A DNA stretch of 55,441 bases from contig CAYGUK010000012.1 of assembly GCA_964352985.1 (NCBI GenBank), positions 1-55,441 on the forward strand. The letters run 5' to 3'. The position numbers and the translations under genes were made by a program. The notes beneath the pieces are model-generated. The model was given only the letters and a program-made list of their open reading frames with translations. It searched no databases and was not told the origin of the DNA. Each line of letters begins with the position of its first letter. Position 1 is the first letter of the stretch. Of the stretch, positions 9,282-17,994 are shown piece after piece. Origin of the DNA: CAYGUK01 sp964352985 (GTDB taxonomy: Bacteria > Pseudomonadota > Gammaproteobacteria > JAHCLG01).

Positions 9282-10125
9282 TTTTTGTTTTTTCCTTTTT
9301 GAATAATTTGAATGATGCATCATAAAATCCGGCTGGAGTAGGTTTAAATCCGACATAATCTAAATCTTTGAATGCCGATATAGGCGCATGTAATAAAGCT
9401 TCTTGTAATATTGGTTTTGTTTCATGAGATAGTTTTTCTGTTGTGACATAAGGCGGATTGGGTATAGTGGAAATGGTTAATAAAGATTTAAATAAATTAT
9501 GATGGGGATTATTTAGCCAGGCCGTATCTTCTACCGCACCTGCCTGAATTTTTTTTTCAATTAATGCTGTGATGAGTTGATCATAGGATGTGTAAAACTT
9601 GGTTTTTGAAAAAAAATCTTTATAAGAGATATTACGTTTTTTAAGCTCAGCAACAGGATAAATAAAACCAGCTGCTGAATTATCTTTTAAAAAGCCGATA
9701 TTTTCATGATGTAAATGATTAATCTTAGTAAAGTTACGATATTCTTTTAAAGTTAAAATGTGTGTCGTGTCAAAATCAACAAATCGTTGCAATAACTGAT
9801 TATGGCGTTTCACTGTTACTAACGCTTGAACATGGTTATTTTTTTGATTTGCGCGATAATAAATATAAAGTGGACAAAATGCGAAGTCGACTTCGCCTTT
9901 TATCAATGCACGATAAAAATCTTTTACTTTAGGATAACCAATTATTTCAATATTATCGCCAGTTGCTTTTTCTAGATAAGCCATCAAAGGTTTGTAATGG
10001 TTGAGCATGGCTTGTTGAGCTTCTGGTGTAGATAGATGATATTCTGGTAAACCAAAAATCAATGTTTCTGCATGAATGACGAGCGTAAACATTAAACCTA
10101 AGATGATACTAATCAATGACTTCAT
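9274..10125 (-). CDS. PhnD-like periplasmic substrate-binding protein
   Basis: A 283-residue exported protein: signal peptide MKSLISIILGLMFTLVIHA, then a phosphate/phosphite/phosphonate-binding (PhnD) fold. Family stretches include ETLIFGLPEY at the mature start, MAYLEKATGDNIEI, GEVDFAFCPLYIYY and GFLKDNSAAGFIYP. PhnD proteins normally feed an ABC transporter, but no permease or ATPase gene is nearby; instead the gene is coupled by an 8-base overlap to a secreted S41-type peptidase. It may therefore be an orphan binding or sensing protein rather than a transporter subunit. A divergent 90-base gap separates it from the cysteine-rich gene. Confidence 0.75.
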   Translation of the reverse strand: MKSLISIILGLMFTLVIHAETLIFGLPEYHLSTPEAQQAMLNHYKPLMAYLEKATGDNIEIIGYPKVKDFYRALIKGEVDFAFCPLYIYYRANQKNNHVQALVTVKRHNQLLQRFVDFDTTHILTLKEYRNFTKINHLHHENIGFLKDNSAAGFIYPVAELKKRNISYKDFFSKTKFYTSYDQLITALIEKKIQAGAVEDTAWLNNPHHNLFKSLLTISTIPNPPYVTTEKLSHETKPILQEALLHAPISAFKDLDYVGFKPTPAGFYDASFKLFKKEKTKNG

Positions 10126-10215
10126 GGTGTTTTTGCCTCCTGCAGCTATGAAATAATTTCAAATTATGTTTAAATTGTTTTTAATTAAGGAGCAGAGCAT
10201 AGGGGTATTTTAGCG

Positions 10216-10560
10216 ATGTGTAAAATTATTTTTACAGTGATCTTGAGTCTTTTTGTGATTTTTGGATTTGGTCAAACGCGTTCACAATTTATCGATCACT
10301 GTGTTGCTCATCATCAGTCTTCAACTTGCCCCAAAAGATGCACAATATCAACTGATCGAAATTGCCTCGACAATTGTAAAAAAGAATTTAAAAAAACCTG
10401 TGCAAATCAATATAACAAGAAAGGCGAGTTAGGGGATAAAACAAAAGATTGTATCGCAACTAAAGTAAAAGGCGAGTGTGCGAAACTCTGTGGCAACAAT
10501 AAAGATCGTAATTGTCTTCCTCGTTGCCGAGCACAGGCTGAAAAATCTTGTCGCGGATAA
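10216..10560 (+). CDS. Small secreted protein with duplicated six-cysteine module
   Basis: 114 residues: signal peptide (CKIIFTVILSLFVIFGFGQ), then two modules with identical cysteine spacing, C-x8-C-x3-C-x7-C-x3-C-x7-C. Module 1 begins at Cys29 (CVAHHQSSTC) and module 2 at Cys79 (CIATKVKGEC); both contain DRNCL. They are joined by a short basic/polar linker. Twelve cysteines in an exported protein point to a disulfide-stabilised fold, perhaps helical hairpins of the CX3C type. No known family is recognised. It precedes the response regulator by 65 bases in the same direction. Confidence 0.75.
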   Translation: MCKIIFTVILSLFVIFGFGQTRSQFIDHCVAHHQSSTCPKRCTISTDRNCLDNCKKEFKKTCANQYNKKGELGDKTKDCIATKVKGECAKLCGNNKDRNCLPRCRAQAEKSCRG

Positions 10561-10625
10561 ATCAGGCTTTTACTCGATAAATAAAACGAATATACTCTGC
10601 TTAATCACTGGGTGATGGGGTTGTA

Positions 10626-11009
10626 ATGACAAAATCAATTTTAGTAATCGATGATGAATCCACAATTCGAAATTCATTTAAATTGGCATTGGAAGATTTG
10701 CAATATCAAATTGATACTGCCGATTGTGGTGCTAATGGGATTGAATTATTTGTTAATCACTCTTACGATTTAGTTTTTCTAGATTTAAAAATGCCTGAAA
10801 TGGATGGGACTGAAGTTTTAGAAGAACTTCGTAAACATAATAAAACGATTCCCATATTTATTGTCACTGCATTTAGCGATGAGTTTGCAACCCAATTACA
10901 AAGTTTATCTAATAATGATATTAAATATCAATTATTAAGAAAGCCAATTGGTGTTGAACAAATCCAAAATATTGCTAAAGGTGTTTTGGAAGGTCCAATT
11001 ATTTATTAA
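10626..11009 (+). CDS. Single-domain response regulator (CheY-like)
   Basis: A stand-alone receiver domain of 127 residues with no output domain. The acidic pocket is Asp9/Asp10, the phosphoacceptor Asp53 (FLDLKMPEMDG), with Thr81 and Lys106 (LRKPIG) completing the switch residues. It must act through a partner protein. The KaiB homologue follows after only 12 bases, so the two are probably made together. No histidine kinase is adjacent; the nearest, at 23414-24805, has its own OmpR-type regulator. Confidence 0.9.
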   Translation: MTKSILVIDDESTIRNSFKLALEDLQYQIDTADCGANGIELFVNHSYDLVFLDLKMPEMDGTEVLEELRKHNKTIPIFIVTAFSDEFATQLQSLSNNDIKYQLLRKPIGVEQIQNIAKGVLEGPIIY

Positions 11010-11021
11010 TGGAGTGTTACA

Positions 11022-11306
11022 ATGGCATATGTTTTTCGTTTGTATATTGCTGGAAATAATAGTAACTCTATTAATGCTATCGAAAATGTAAAAAAAATAT
11101 GTGCTGAAATTTTAACAGAAAAATTTGAAATTAAAGTTGTTGATATTTCAAAACATCCAGAACTCGCATTAGAAGATGATATTATTGCCACACCAACTTG
11201 TGTGAAAGTTGAGCCACTACCCAAGCAAAGAATATTTGGTGATTTTGCTGATAAGGGAATGATTGGGTTATTCACTGAGGTTTTTAAAAGTCATCTTATT
11301 GCTTAA
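11022..11306 (+). CDS. kaiB: KaiB homologue
   Basis: 94 residues that align over their full length with KaiB, the thioredoxin-like fold-switching protein that binds KaiC in the cyanobacterial clock; homologues in other bacteria are linked with stress adaptation. Typical elements: YVFRLYIAGNNSNS at the N-terminus, KVVDISKHPELALEDDIIATPT in the middle, and RIFGDFADKGMIGL near the end. There is no kaiA or kaiC in the window; the tight partner is a single-domain response regulator. The 3' end overlaps by four bases the convergent gene at 11303-11728. Confidence 0.88.
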   Translation: MAYVFRLYIAGNNSNSINAIENVKKICAEILTEKFEIKVVDISKHPELALEDDIIATPTCVKVEPLPKQRIFGDFADKGMIGLFTEVFKSHLIA

Positions 11307-11728
11307 ATCCTATTGCATGTTACCTCACCTCCTTTTTTATTTTCTTTAATATCATTTTCAAATACTGCAACGTAACCGTTTTTATTTAATAAGGTAATAT
11401 AATAGGTATTATTTACTGTTGGGTAAATTACACCGTCTAAAGATTGATGACTGTTAAAGATGCAAAATATAGATTGATTATTCACTGTGGTAAATTCCAG
11501 AGTAACCGAACTCAGTGTATTACAAGTTGAGGTGACTAATAATAGCGTTTTATTTTTTTTTGCGTTACCGCTATTTGATGATTGAAGAGATTGATCATTG
11601 CAAGTAGTCGTAAGTTTCATCGCAGTTAAATAATCGTCAGTTTGATTTTCAATATTAAAACTGGCTTTATCATTACTGGCAAAACTAAAAGTTGTTAATA
11701 GAATTAATAAATATAATATGTTTTTCAT
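11303..11728 (-). CDS. Small exported protein, unknown function
   Basis: 141 residues starting with a clear signal peptide (MKNILYLLILLTTFSFA, cleavage probably after Ala17). The mature part is polar, Asn/Thr/Ser-rich and beta-like, with four cysteines in two areas (TTCNDQ, TSTCNT, IFCIF, VTCNRI) that could form disulfides. No family is recognised. It is convergent with kaiB and separated from the phhB gene downstream by 179 bases. Confidence 0.65.
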   Translation of the reverse strand: MKNILYLLILLTTFSFASNDKASFNIENQTDDYLTAMKLTTTCNDQSLQSSNSGNAKKNKTLLLVTSTCNTLSSVTLEFTTVNNQSIFCIFNSHQSLDGVIYPTVNNTYYITLLNKNGYVAVFENDIKENKKGGEVTCNRI

Positions 11729-11907
11729 AGGCTACGATGTTGAATAAAGATGATGGTTTATGGTGCTGGGTTAAAAAGCTATATTATTTATTATAGTACA
11801 ACTTTTAATTTTTCGCTTGAGTGCGACTCTCTTTGGATGAAATTAACTACCTATTAAATAATAGACAAGTGACGTAATATTTTAGATTACGCCACTTTAT
11901 TGATTGC

Positions 11908-12252
11908 TTATCTTTTACCGGCATCGTAAATTTCGTTGACTTTTTGCGCGCAGATAAAATCATTATCTGATAATCCACCAATAGCATGTGTGCTAAAACG
12001 AACCAGACAATGATTATAACTCACTTCAAGATCAGGATGATGAATTTCGCGGTGTGCCATCCACGCGATAGCATTAACAAAAGAAATCGTGTGGTAATAA
12101 TTTTTGAAATGAAAACTGCGGATGATTTCTTTATTTTCTCTCACATCCCAGCCTTCAAGATTTATCATTAATTGTTTAATTTGTTCTGCAGTTAAAGGTG
12201 GAATGCCACCTTCACAAGGAACACAATGTTTTTCTTTCACTGATTCAGACAT
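11908..12252 (-). CDS. phhB: Pterin-4a-carbinolamine dehydratase
   Basis: 114 residues of the PCD/DCoH family, which dehydrates 4a-hydroxytetrahydrobiopterin to regenerate the pterin cofactor used by phenylalanine hydroxylase. The catalytic signature is complete: HREIHHPDLEVSYN (His71, His72, Pro73) and the later FSTHAIGGLSDND with His89. It lies three bases downstream of phhA, the enzyme it serves, and is almost certainly in the same transcript. A cysteine-bearing N-terminus (HCVPCEGG) is common in the bacterial proteins. Confidence 0.95.
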   Translation of the reverse strand: MSESVKEKHCVPCEGGIPPLTAEQIKQLMINLEGWDVRENKEIIRSFHFKNYYHTISFVNAIAWMAHREIHHPDLEVSYNHCLVRFSTHAIGGLSDNDFICAQKVNEIYDAGKR

Positions 12253-12255
12253 ATT

Positions 12256-13056
12256 TTACTCCGTAGGATAGGTCGGTTCATGTTCGCCAAGCTTACGCGC
12301 TTTGGCGATTAATTCAAAAAGATCGACATCAAGAGCATGATATAATTCATCATAGCTATCGATGACAAAATAAACTGTTTGCAAAATATCAATACGATAA
12401 GGCGTTCTTAACGCATCGACAAAATCTAAATGTCTGCGTTGTGGAATATCAGACTCAAGCGCGTAAACGGTTTCTTCAGCCGAGGATAAAATACCACCAC
12501 CATAACTTCTTAAACCTGCTGACGTATTAATTAAGCCAAACTCAACGGTAAACCAATATAATCTAGCAAGTCTGGCATGATCTTTTTTATCTGCTTTTCT
12601 AGCGATTGCACCATAGCGTTGGGTAAAATCAGCAAACACTTGATCGGTGAGTAATGGGCAATGACCAAAATATTCGTGGAAGATATCAGGCTCTTGCAAA
12701 TAATCTAATTCTTCACGCGAACGAATAAAACTGGCAGCTGGAAATTTTCGCTCTGATAATAATTGCCAGAATCGATCATAGGATATTAATGCGGGTACCG
12801 GCGCGACGACCCAATTTGTTTTATCATATAACCTTTTTGATAACACATTAGGTTGTGGGATTTCATCGTCACTCATTTTAAGTATGTCTAAACCATCAAT
12901 AAATTCTTGGCAAGCTCTATTTTGAATTAACTTTTTCTGGCGAACGATTAAATCATGCCAAACGTGGTGTTCTTCATCGGAGTAAGGGATATTGCCATTT
13001 TTATCTGTTACCTTTGCAACATATTTACTTGTTTTTTCGTCGTCAGGCTTCACCAT
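12256..13056 (-). CDS. phhA: Phenylalanine 4-monooxygenase
   Basis: 266 residues, the usual size of the bacterial single-domain enzyme, which turns phenylalanine into tyrosine with O2 and tetrahydropterin. The iron triad is His127 and His132 in DIFHEYFGHCPLL and Glu172 in FTVEFGL. Other family parts are YSDEEHHVWHDLI near the start and SYGGGILSS. It is placed between hisC (13 bases upstream) and phhB (3 bases downstream), giving an aromatic amino-acid operon. In related intracellular bacteria the pair supplies tyrosine and pigment precursors; which applies here is not visible. Confidence 0.97.
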   Translation of the reverse strand: MVKPDDEKTSKYVAKVTDKNGNIPYSDEEHHVWHDLIVRQKKLIQNRACQEFIDGLDILKMSDDEIPQPNVLSKRLYDKTNWVVAPVPALISYDRFWQLLSERKFPAASFIRSREELDYLQEPDIFHEYFGHCPLLTDQVFADFTQRYGAIARKADKKDHARLARLYWFTVEFGLINTSAGLRSYGGGILSSAEETVYALESDIPQRRHLDFVDALRTPYRIDILQTVYFVIDSYDELYHALDVDLFELIAKARKLGEHEPTYPTE

Positions 13057-13069
13057 ATTTTCCTCCAGC

Positions 13070-14170
13070 TTAAGCTGTGATTATTTCTCTTAAGGCGTTA
13101 ATTAAACGTTCATTTTGTTCGTGATTTCCAATGGAGATGCGTAAAAAATTAGGCATTTCATAGGGTACGAGTGGTCTTACTATAATACCTTTTTTGAGTA
13201 GTTTATCATAATAAGGCATCGCGTTTTGCCCCATATCAACCGTAATAAAATTCGTTTTACTGGGAATCGTTTTTAAACCCATCGTTTGATATTGCTTTAA
13301 TAAAAAGGATTTTTCTTTATGGTTCATTTCAATCACATGCTGGACGAATTCCTGATCCTTAATGGCTGCAATCGCTGTTTGTTCTGCGACTAAATTGACA
13401 TTAAAAGGATGGCGTACGCGATTAAGTAAATCGATAATGTCAGGATGCGCAATCGCATAAGCTATGCGAATACCGGCTAATCCATAGGCTTTAGAAAATG
13501 TTCTTGAAATGATTAAATTGGGAAATTCTTTTTGTAAAGCAAGTGTATTAGGATAAGTGTCCTCATCCATAAATTCAAAATAAGCTTCGTCGCTAACAAC
13601 AATAATATGTTTTGGAATGTTTTTTAATAAGCTTAAATATTCTTGTTCTGTATTCCAAGTACCGGTGGGATTATTTGGGTTAGCGATAAAAATGATTTTG
13701 GTTTTATCCGTTATCGTATCATGCATCGCGTCTAAGTCATGGCCCCAGTTTTTAGCCGGTGCCGCAATGGGGTTGGCTTTTGCGCCTAAACTCATAATGG
13801 GAAACATGCCAAAACCATATTGAGAATAAATCGTTTCATCACCTTGTTGGCAAAAAGTTCGAGCTATCATTGATAAGATATCTTCAGAACCACTGCCTAA
13901 ACAAAGTTTATCAGTTTCGACATGAATAAATTTTGAGATTTCTTTTTTTAAATTGTAGCCGCTACCATCTGGATAAAAGTTTAACTGTTCACAACTTTTT
14001 TTTGCTGCCGCTATTGCTTTGGGGCTTGCGCCATAGGGATTTTCATTACTGGCTAGTTTGATGATATTGGTTAAACCATATTCGCGCTGTAATTCTTCTA
14101 TGGGTTTGCCTGGAATATAAGGTTTTAATGTCCGCACGCAAGGGCTGACATTATCGATAAATTGATTCAC
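13070..14170 (-). CDS. hisC: Histidinol-phosphate/aromatic aminotransferase (HisC family)
   Basis: A fold-type I PLP aminotransferase of 366 residues. PLP-contact motifs: NPNNPTG (164-170), DEAYFEF (194-200), and the Schiff-base lysine Lys227 in SRTFSKAYGLAG; the C-terminal arginine region is FLRISIG. HisC makes histidinol phosphate, but many HisC-family enzymes also transaminate phenylalanine and tyrosine. As no other his gene is present and phhA-phhB follow directly, an aromatic role is at least as likely here. It is the first gene of the operon, divergent from the FabH-like gene. Confidence 0.88.
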   Translation of the reverse strand: MNQFIDNVSPCVRTLKPYIPGKPIEELQREYGLTNIIKLASNENPYGASPKAIAAAKKSCEQLNFYPDGSGYNLKKEISKFIHVETDKLCLGSGSEDILSMIARTFCQQGDETIYSQYGFGMFPIMSLGAKANPIAAPAKNWGHDLDAMHDTITDKTKIIFIANPNNPTGTWNTEQEYLSLLKNIPKHIIVVSDEAYFEFMDEDTYPNTLALQKEFPNLIISRTFSKAYGLAGIRIAYAIAHPDIIDLLNRVRHPFNVNLVAEQTAIAAIKDQEFVQHVIEMNHKEKSFLLKQYQTMGLKTIPSKTNFITVDMGQNAMPYYDKLLKKGIIVRPLVPYEMPNFLRISIGNHEQNERLINALREIITA

Positions 14171-14292
14171 TCTTTGCCACCATTAAAATAAAGGAACTAT
14201 ATATATCATGAACTGTCTGCGGCAAACAAGTTGCAGCATGTGCGTAATTTCAATAGCGCATCGCAGCATTTAACACTTGTCTCGAGAAAAAG

Positions 14293-14321
14293 TTGCAAGT
14301 TAGAATCACAGTTGATTTAAT
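14293..14321 (+). promoter_or_regulatory. Possible promoter of the FabH-pilin operon
   Basis: TTGCAA (14293-14298), a 17-base spacer and TTTAAT (14316-14321) resemble sigma-70 boxes (4/6 and 5/6 matches). They are well placed 40 bases before the GTG start at 14363, in the 192-base divergent gap with hisC. Confidence 0.35.
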
Positions 14322-14362
14322 GCGCATTTATTTCCAGTGTAATACATAGAAGGAATTTTTTT

Positions 14363-15499
14363 GTGACAAAATGTGTGATTACGGGTAGTGGCTTATTTAC
14401 ACCTGAATTTGCTGTAAGCAATGATGAACTTGTCGCGTCATTTAATCAATATGTTGAAAATTATAACACCAAGTATAGCCAAGCCATTAAATCTGGCGAA
14501 CTTGCCGCATTACAACCTTCAAGTAGTGAATTTATTGAGAAAGCCTCGGGGATTAAAAGCCGTTATTTTGTGAGTAAAAAAGGCGTGCTCGATCCCAATA
14601 TCATGCAACCCATTATTAAAGAAAGAACGGATAATGAAAACTCATTACAGTGTGAAATGGCGTTGCACGCTATCGATGAAGCGTTAGTCATGTCTCGTAA
14701 ACAAGCGAGCGATATCGATGCTGTTATTGTTGCTTGTTCTAACTTTCAACGTCCTTATCCTGCAATTTCTGTTGAAATTCAGCAAGCATTAGGTGTGCAA
14801 GGTTTTGCTTATGATATGAATGTGGCTTGTTCATCTGCCACGTTTGGTATACAAGCCGCGGCCGATGCCATTAAAAATGGCCATGCGAAATGCGTGTTAA
14901 CGGTTAATCCAGAAATATGTTCTGGTCATTTGAATTTTTGTGATCGAGACAGTCATTTTATTTTTGGCGATGCGTGCACGGCAACCATTATTGAAGCTGA
15001 AAATAATAGTGTTTGCGATTATGGTTTTGAAATTGTGGGCACGAAACTCTTAACTAAATATTCAAATAATATTCGTAATAATTTTGGATTTCTAAATCGT
15101 ACCGATCCTGAAACGATGACAACACCTGATAAACTATTTTATCAACAAGGTCGTAAAGTATTTAAAGAAGTCATCCCGCTAGTCGTCGAATTGATTCAAC
15201 ATCATTTACAGTCGCATCAAATTGAAGTGACTGATTTAAAGCGCTTGTGGTTACATCAAGCGAATTCAAATATGAATAATTTAATTGCGCAAAAATTATT
15301 AGGACGTGACTTTGAACCTGAAAAAGTGCCAATGATTTTAGATACCTATGCCAATACCAGCTCTGCTGGTTCTATCATTGCTTATCACATTTATAATGGT
15401 GATTTAAAGCCTGGCGATCTTGGTTTGATCTGTTCATTTGGTGCCGGTTACTCGGTAGGAAATGTCATTGTTAAAAAGGTCCAGTTATTCAAAGAATAA
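14363..15499 (+). CDS. 3-oxoacyl-ACP synthase III-like (FabH/KAS III family)
   Basis: A 378-residue thiolase-fold condensing enzyme. The catalytic triad is complete: Cys156 (NVACSSATFG), His298 (LWLHQAN) and Asn331 (YANTSSAG). It is longer than housekeeping FabH (about 320), with an extra segment around 28-60, like the KAS III relatives used for special acyl chains. It starts with GTG behind AAGGA. The 3' end overlaps pilV by 38 bases and further lipid-type enzymes follow the pilins, so it heads an unusual mixed operon. Condensation of an acyl-CoA or acyl-ACP with malonyl-ACP is inferred from the family. Confidence 0.9.
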   Translation: MTKCVITGSGLFTPEFAVSNDELVASFNQYVENYNTKYSQAIKSGELAALQPSSSEFIEKASGIKSRYFVSKKGVLDPNIMQPIIKERTDNENSLQCEMALHAIDEALVMSRKQASDIDAVIVACSNFQRPYPAISVEIQQALGVQGFAYDMNVACSSATFGIQAAADAIKNGHAKCVLTVNPEICSGHLNFCDRDSHFIFGDACTATIIEAENNSVCDYGFEIVGTKLLTKYSNNIRNNFGFLNRTDPETMTTPDKLFYQQGRKVFKEVIPLVVELIQHHLQSHQIEVTDLKRLWLHQANSNMNNLIAQKLLGRDFEPEKVPMILDTYANTSSAGSIIAYHIYNGDLKPGDLGLICSFGAGYSVGNVIVKKVQLFKE

Positions 15500-15824
15500 A
15501 TTTCTTGGTTTTACCCTAATCGAAGTATTAGTCGCTGTTTTATTATTTGCGATTGGTATTCTTGGTATTATTCAGTGCCAGTTAAAATCACTTACATTGA
15601 TGTCTGAGAGTGACTCACTGTTTAAAGCGAGTCTGGCACTGAAATCCATTTCAGATTTACACTTTATAAATGCAGCACAAGCTTTGCAACATGATTGGCA
15701 ACAACAAATTGCAAACGCATTATTAGCGGGACGTGGCGATATTTCTTTCGCGAGCAATCACCAATTGCACGTGGAAATAAAATGGAAAAATCGACAACAT
15801 GAGCCAACAAAAATTTCACTGTGA
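15462..15824 (+). CDS. pilV: Type IV pilus minor pilin PilV-like
   Basis: 120 residues with a prepilin leader ending Gly16 and the methylation segment FTLIEVLVAV (Glu21 is the conserved Glu5), followed by the hydrophobic helix LLFAIGILGIIQCQ. PilV proteins are part of the minor-pilin tip complex that primes type IV pilus assembly. The start lies inside the FabH-like gene (38-base overlap), and the end overlaps pilW by 26 bases. The globular part is short for the family (usually 150-180), so the head domain is reduced. Confidence 0.85.
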   Translation: MSLLKRSSYSKNKFLGFTLIEVLVAVLLFAIGILGIIQCQLKSLTLMSESDSLFKASLALKSISDLHFINAAQALQHDWQQQIANALLAGRGDISFASNHQLHVEIKWKNRQHEPTKISL

Positions 15825-16710
15825 GAGTGGTTTAAGTTTAATTGAATTATTAATCGCAATGTTTTTAAGTTTAAGTCTTGCCGTATTTTGTATTAAATTA
15901 TTATATTCAGGAAATCAAAATTTTAAATTATTTAATGCAAATTGGCATATTACACAAAATGCGCTGGCATTTTTTTCTTACCTCAACCAAATATTCGACC
16001 GAGCGGGATATGCAGGTTGCAATCATTTAGAGTTATTACGATTACATTCTGTTGATATTTCAATGTTACCTGCAAGTTATCAAAAAAGATTACAAGTCGA
16101 TAGTGATAGTGTTGCTGTTGGTTTTATCGACAATCAACAAGTCGAACTTATCAAGCAACCAAATTTAACACAACTTATCATTAGTCATAACTTACAATAT
16201 AATAAAGATTCACCATTAATGATTAGCGATTGTCTCCAGAAAAAAATTTTTAATATTGCAAAAATAACTAAACAAAATACAAGTTTAATCATTGATACAA
16301 AAAATCCTTTGTCTTTCATCTTTCATCCTGGGGCTATTATCGGTCCCTTAAAAGAATTACGCTTAATCGTGGCAAAAACAACTTACGATAATAGTGATGC
16401 CTTATATGAAGTGCCTTCAATTGGTCAAGCACGAGAGATAATCTCAAATGTTGTCGCATTACGGTTTTTTTACACTACACAAACGATGTTACAACAACCC
16501 CATGCAATATTTTATACGGGTGCTGAAATTAGCGCTCAACATTTATGGTTAGCAGTCAAAGCAATCAAAGTGGTTGTTGTGTTAAGTTCAGCACATGATG
16601 CGTTAGCAAGCAAAAGCCATTATGTTTTTTTAAAGCAAAAAATATTAGCTAAAGATAAAAAATTGTATCGCGTATTTTCAACGATAATGGTATTAAAAAA
16701 TGAAGCATAA
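15799..16710 (+). CDS. pilW: Type IV pilus minor pilin PilW-like
   Basis: 303 residues. The prepilin site is Gly11 followed by LSLIELLIAMFLSL (Glu16 as Glu5). Family features include AFFSYLNQIFDRAGYAGCN (a typical PilW start of the head domain) and a conserved ending region with LWLAVKAIKVVVVLSS. Length is normal for PilW. Overlaps on both sides (26 bases with pilV, 11 with pilX) indicate coupled translation. Confidence 0.88.
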   Translation: MSQQKFHCESGLSLIELLIAMFLSLSLAVFCIKLLYSGNQNFKLFNANWHITQNALAFFSYLNQIFDRAGYAGCNHLELLRLHSVDISMLPASYQKRLQVDSDSVAVGFIDNQQVELIKQPNLTQLIISHNLQYNKDSPLMISDCLQKKIFNIAKITKQNTSLIIDTKNPLSFIFHPGAIIGPLKELRLIVAKTTYDNSDALYEVPSIGQAREIISNVVALRFFYTTQTMLQQPHAIFYTGAEISAQHLWLAVKAIKVVVVLSSAHDALASKSHYVFLKQKILAKDKKLYRVFSTIMVLKNEA

Positions 16711-17200
16711 ACAATCTGGTTTTATTTTATTATTAGTGTTAACAATTATTGCTATTTTATCTTTCCTTGTGATCACCATGTTACAAAATAGTATTATTTC
16801 ATTCAAAACAAATCAGATTTTTTTGCAGCATATACGTAGTCGAAATCGTGCTGAAGAGAATTTAAAATTTGCTGAATCAACAATTTATTCAAATCAGTGT
16901 AATTATGAAAAACCGTTGGTGATGGAAAACAAACTTACTTGGTGGCAAAAACATGCTTGCCAACACCAGCAATTTTATTTTATGCAAGAGCAATTATATC
17001 GCGCTGATTGCCAACGTTTAATAGATCAATCAACCCATGGTATTGTTTACGATAGGGTAACTGTACGCAGTATGGATGAGGGGATTGCTCATCCTATTAT
17101 TTTGCAAAGCGTCATCATACGAGAAAAAAAATCAGAAAAAATTTGCAAAACTATCACAACTATCTTAAGGTCTGGGCGGATATCTTGGCGACAATTTTAG
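16700..17200 (+). CDS. pilX: Type IV pilus minor pilin PilX-like
   Basis: 166 residues: short leader ending Gly7, then FILLLVLTIIAILSFLVITML, the hydrophobic N-helix of the PilX family, which lacks Glu5 as PilX proteins normally do. RNRAEENLKFAES matches the conserved region after the helix. Normally pilY1 and pilE follow in minor-pilin operons; here an enoyl-CoA hydratase gene starts nine bases later. The adhesin PilY1 must be elsewhere or absent. Confidence 0.82.
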   Translation: MKHKQSGFILLLVLTIIAILSFLVITMLQNSIISFKTNQIFLQHIRSRNRAEENLKFAESTIYSNQCNYEKPLVMENKLTWWQKHACQHQQFYFMQEQLYRADCQRLIDQSTHGIVYDRVTVRSMDEGIAHPIILQSVIIREKKSEKICKTITTILRSGRISWRQF

Positions 17201-17209
17201 GGAACTCAC

Positions 17210-17992
17210 ATGCAAACTGTAAAATTAGACATTGATCAAAACATCGCAATTATTTCTTTTAATCGTGTCAAAGAAATGAATTCATTTAATCATGATATGG
17301 CGCGAGAGCTTGAAGTGATCACAACTGAGGTGCGATTAAACGATAAAATTCGAGCTGTGTGTTTAAAAGGTGAAGGCCCCTTATTTATGGCCGGTGGTGA
17401 TATAAAATATTTTTATGAACACTTAGATGATTTATCTAATATTGTGTTAAGTATAATTCGATTATTATCCGCTTCAATAAATAATATAACACAAATGTCT
17501 AAACCTATTTTAGCCTCTGCGCATGGCTCTGTTGCTGGTGTGGGATTAAGTTTTGTAACAGCTTGCGATTTAGCAATAGCAAGTGAAGAAACAAAATTCA
17601 CCACGGCTTACAGTAAAATTGGCTTAAGCCCAGATGGTGGGATGAGTCATTTTTTACCTCGTCTTGTTGGCACTAAACGTGCGATGGAATTATTTTGTTT
17701 AGCGGATGTGTTTAGCGCTGAAAAAGCAAAAGAATACGGCATTATTAATTGGGTTGTGCCGCAAGAAAAACTTGCAGAACAAACTCAGCAAATTTTATCG
17801 AAATTAGCGAATGGTCCCACTCATGCTTTTGCTGGCGCAAAAAATTTAGTTAATCACACGTTTCAAACAAATTTAGCAGAACAAATGGAAAGAGAAGCAA
17901 GGTATTTCTTAAGCTGTGCAAAATCGCAAGATTTTCGTTCAGGGGTGAATGCATTTATTAATAAATCAAAACCAGAATTTGAAGGAAAATAA
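17210..17992 (+). CDS. Enoyl-CoA hydratase/isomerase family protein
   Basis: A crotonase-fold enzyme of 260 residues acting on acyl-CoA. The first oxyanion-hole segment is GPLFMAGGDIKYF (57-68) and the second is GSVAGVGLSF (106-115). The two hydratase glutamates of classical crotonase are not present at the aligned places (Ser114 and the area of Lys136), but Asp142 in LSPDGGMS resembles the acid of PaaG-like isomerases. So an isomerase or a related reaction is more likely than plain hydration. It is packed 9 bases after pilX and 2 bases before the SDR gene. Confidence 0.85.
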   Translation: MQTVKLDIDQNIAIISFNRVKEMNSFNHDMARELEVITTEVRLNDKIRAVCLKGEGPLFMAGGDIKYFYEHLDDLSNIVLSIIRLLSASINNITQMSKPILASAHGSVAGVGLSFVTACDLAIASEETKFTTAYSKIGLSPDGGMSHFLPRLVGTKRAMELFCLADVFSAEKAKEYGIINWVVPQEKLAEQTQQILSKLANGPTHAFAGAKNLVNHTFQTNLAEQMEREARYFLSCAKSQDFRSGVNAFINKSKPEFEGK

Positions 17993-17994
17993 TC

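Noticed and set aside
9282..9356. 25-residue extension of the S41 peptidase
   Set aside because: It would bury the signal peptide and lies within the upstream gene.
11006..11275. 89-codon open frame opposite kaiB
   Set aside because: The plus-strand frame matches KaiB over its whole length.
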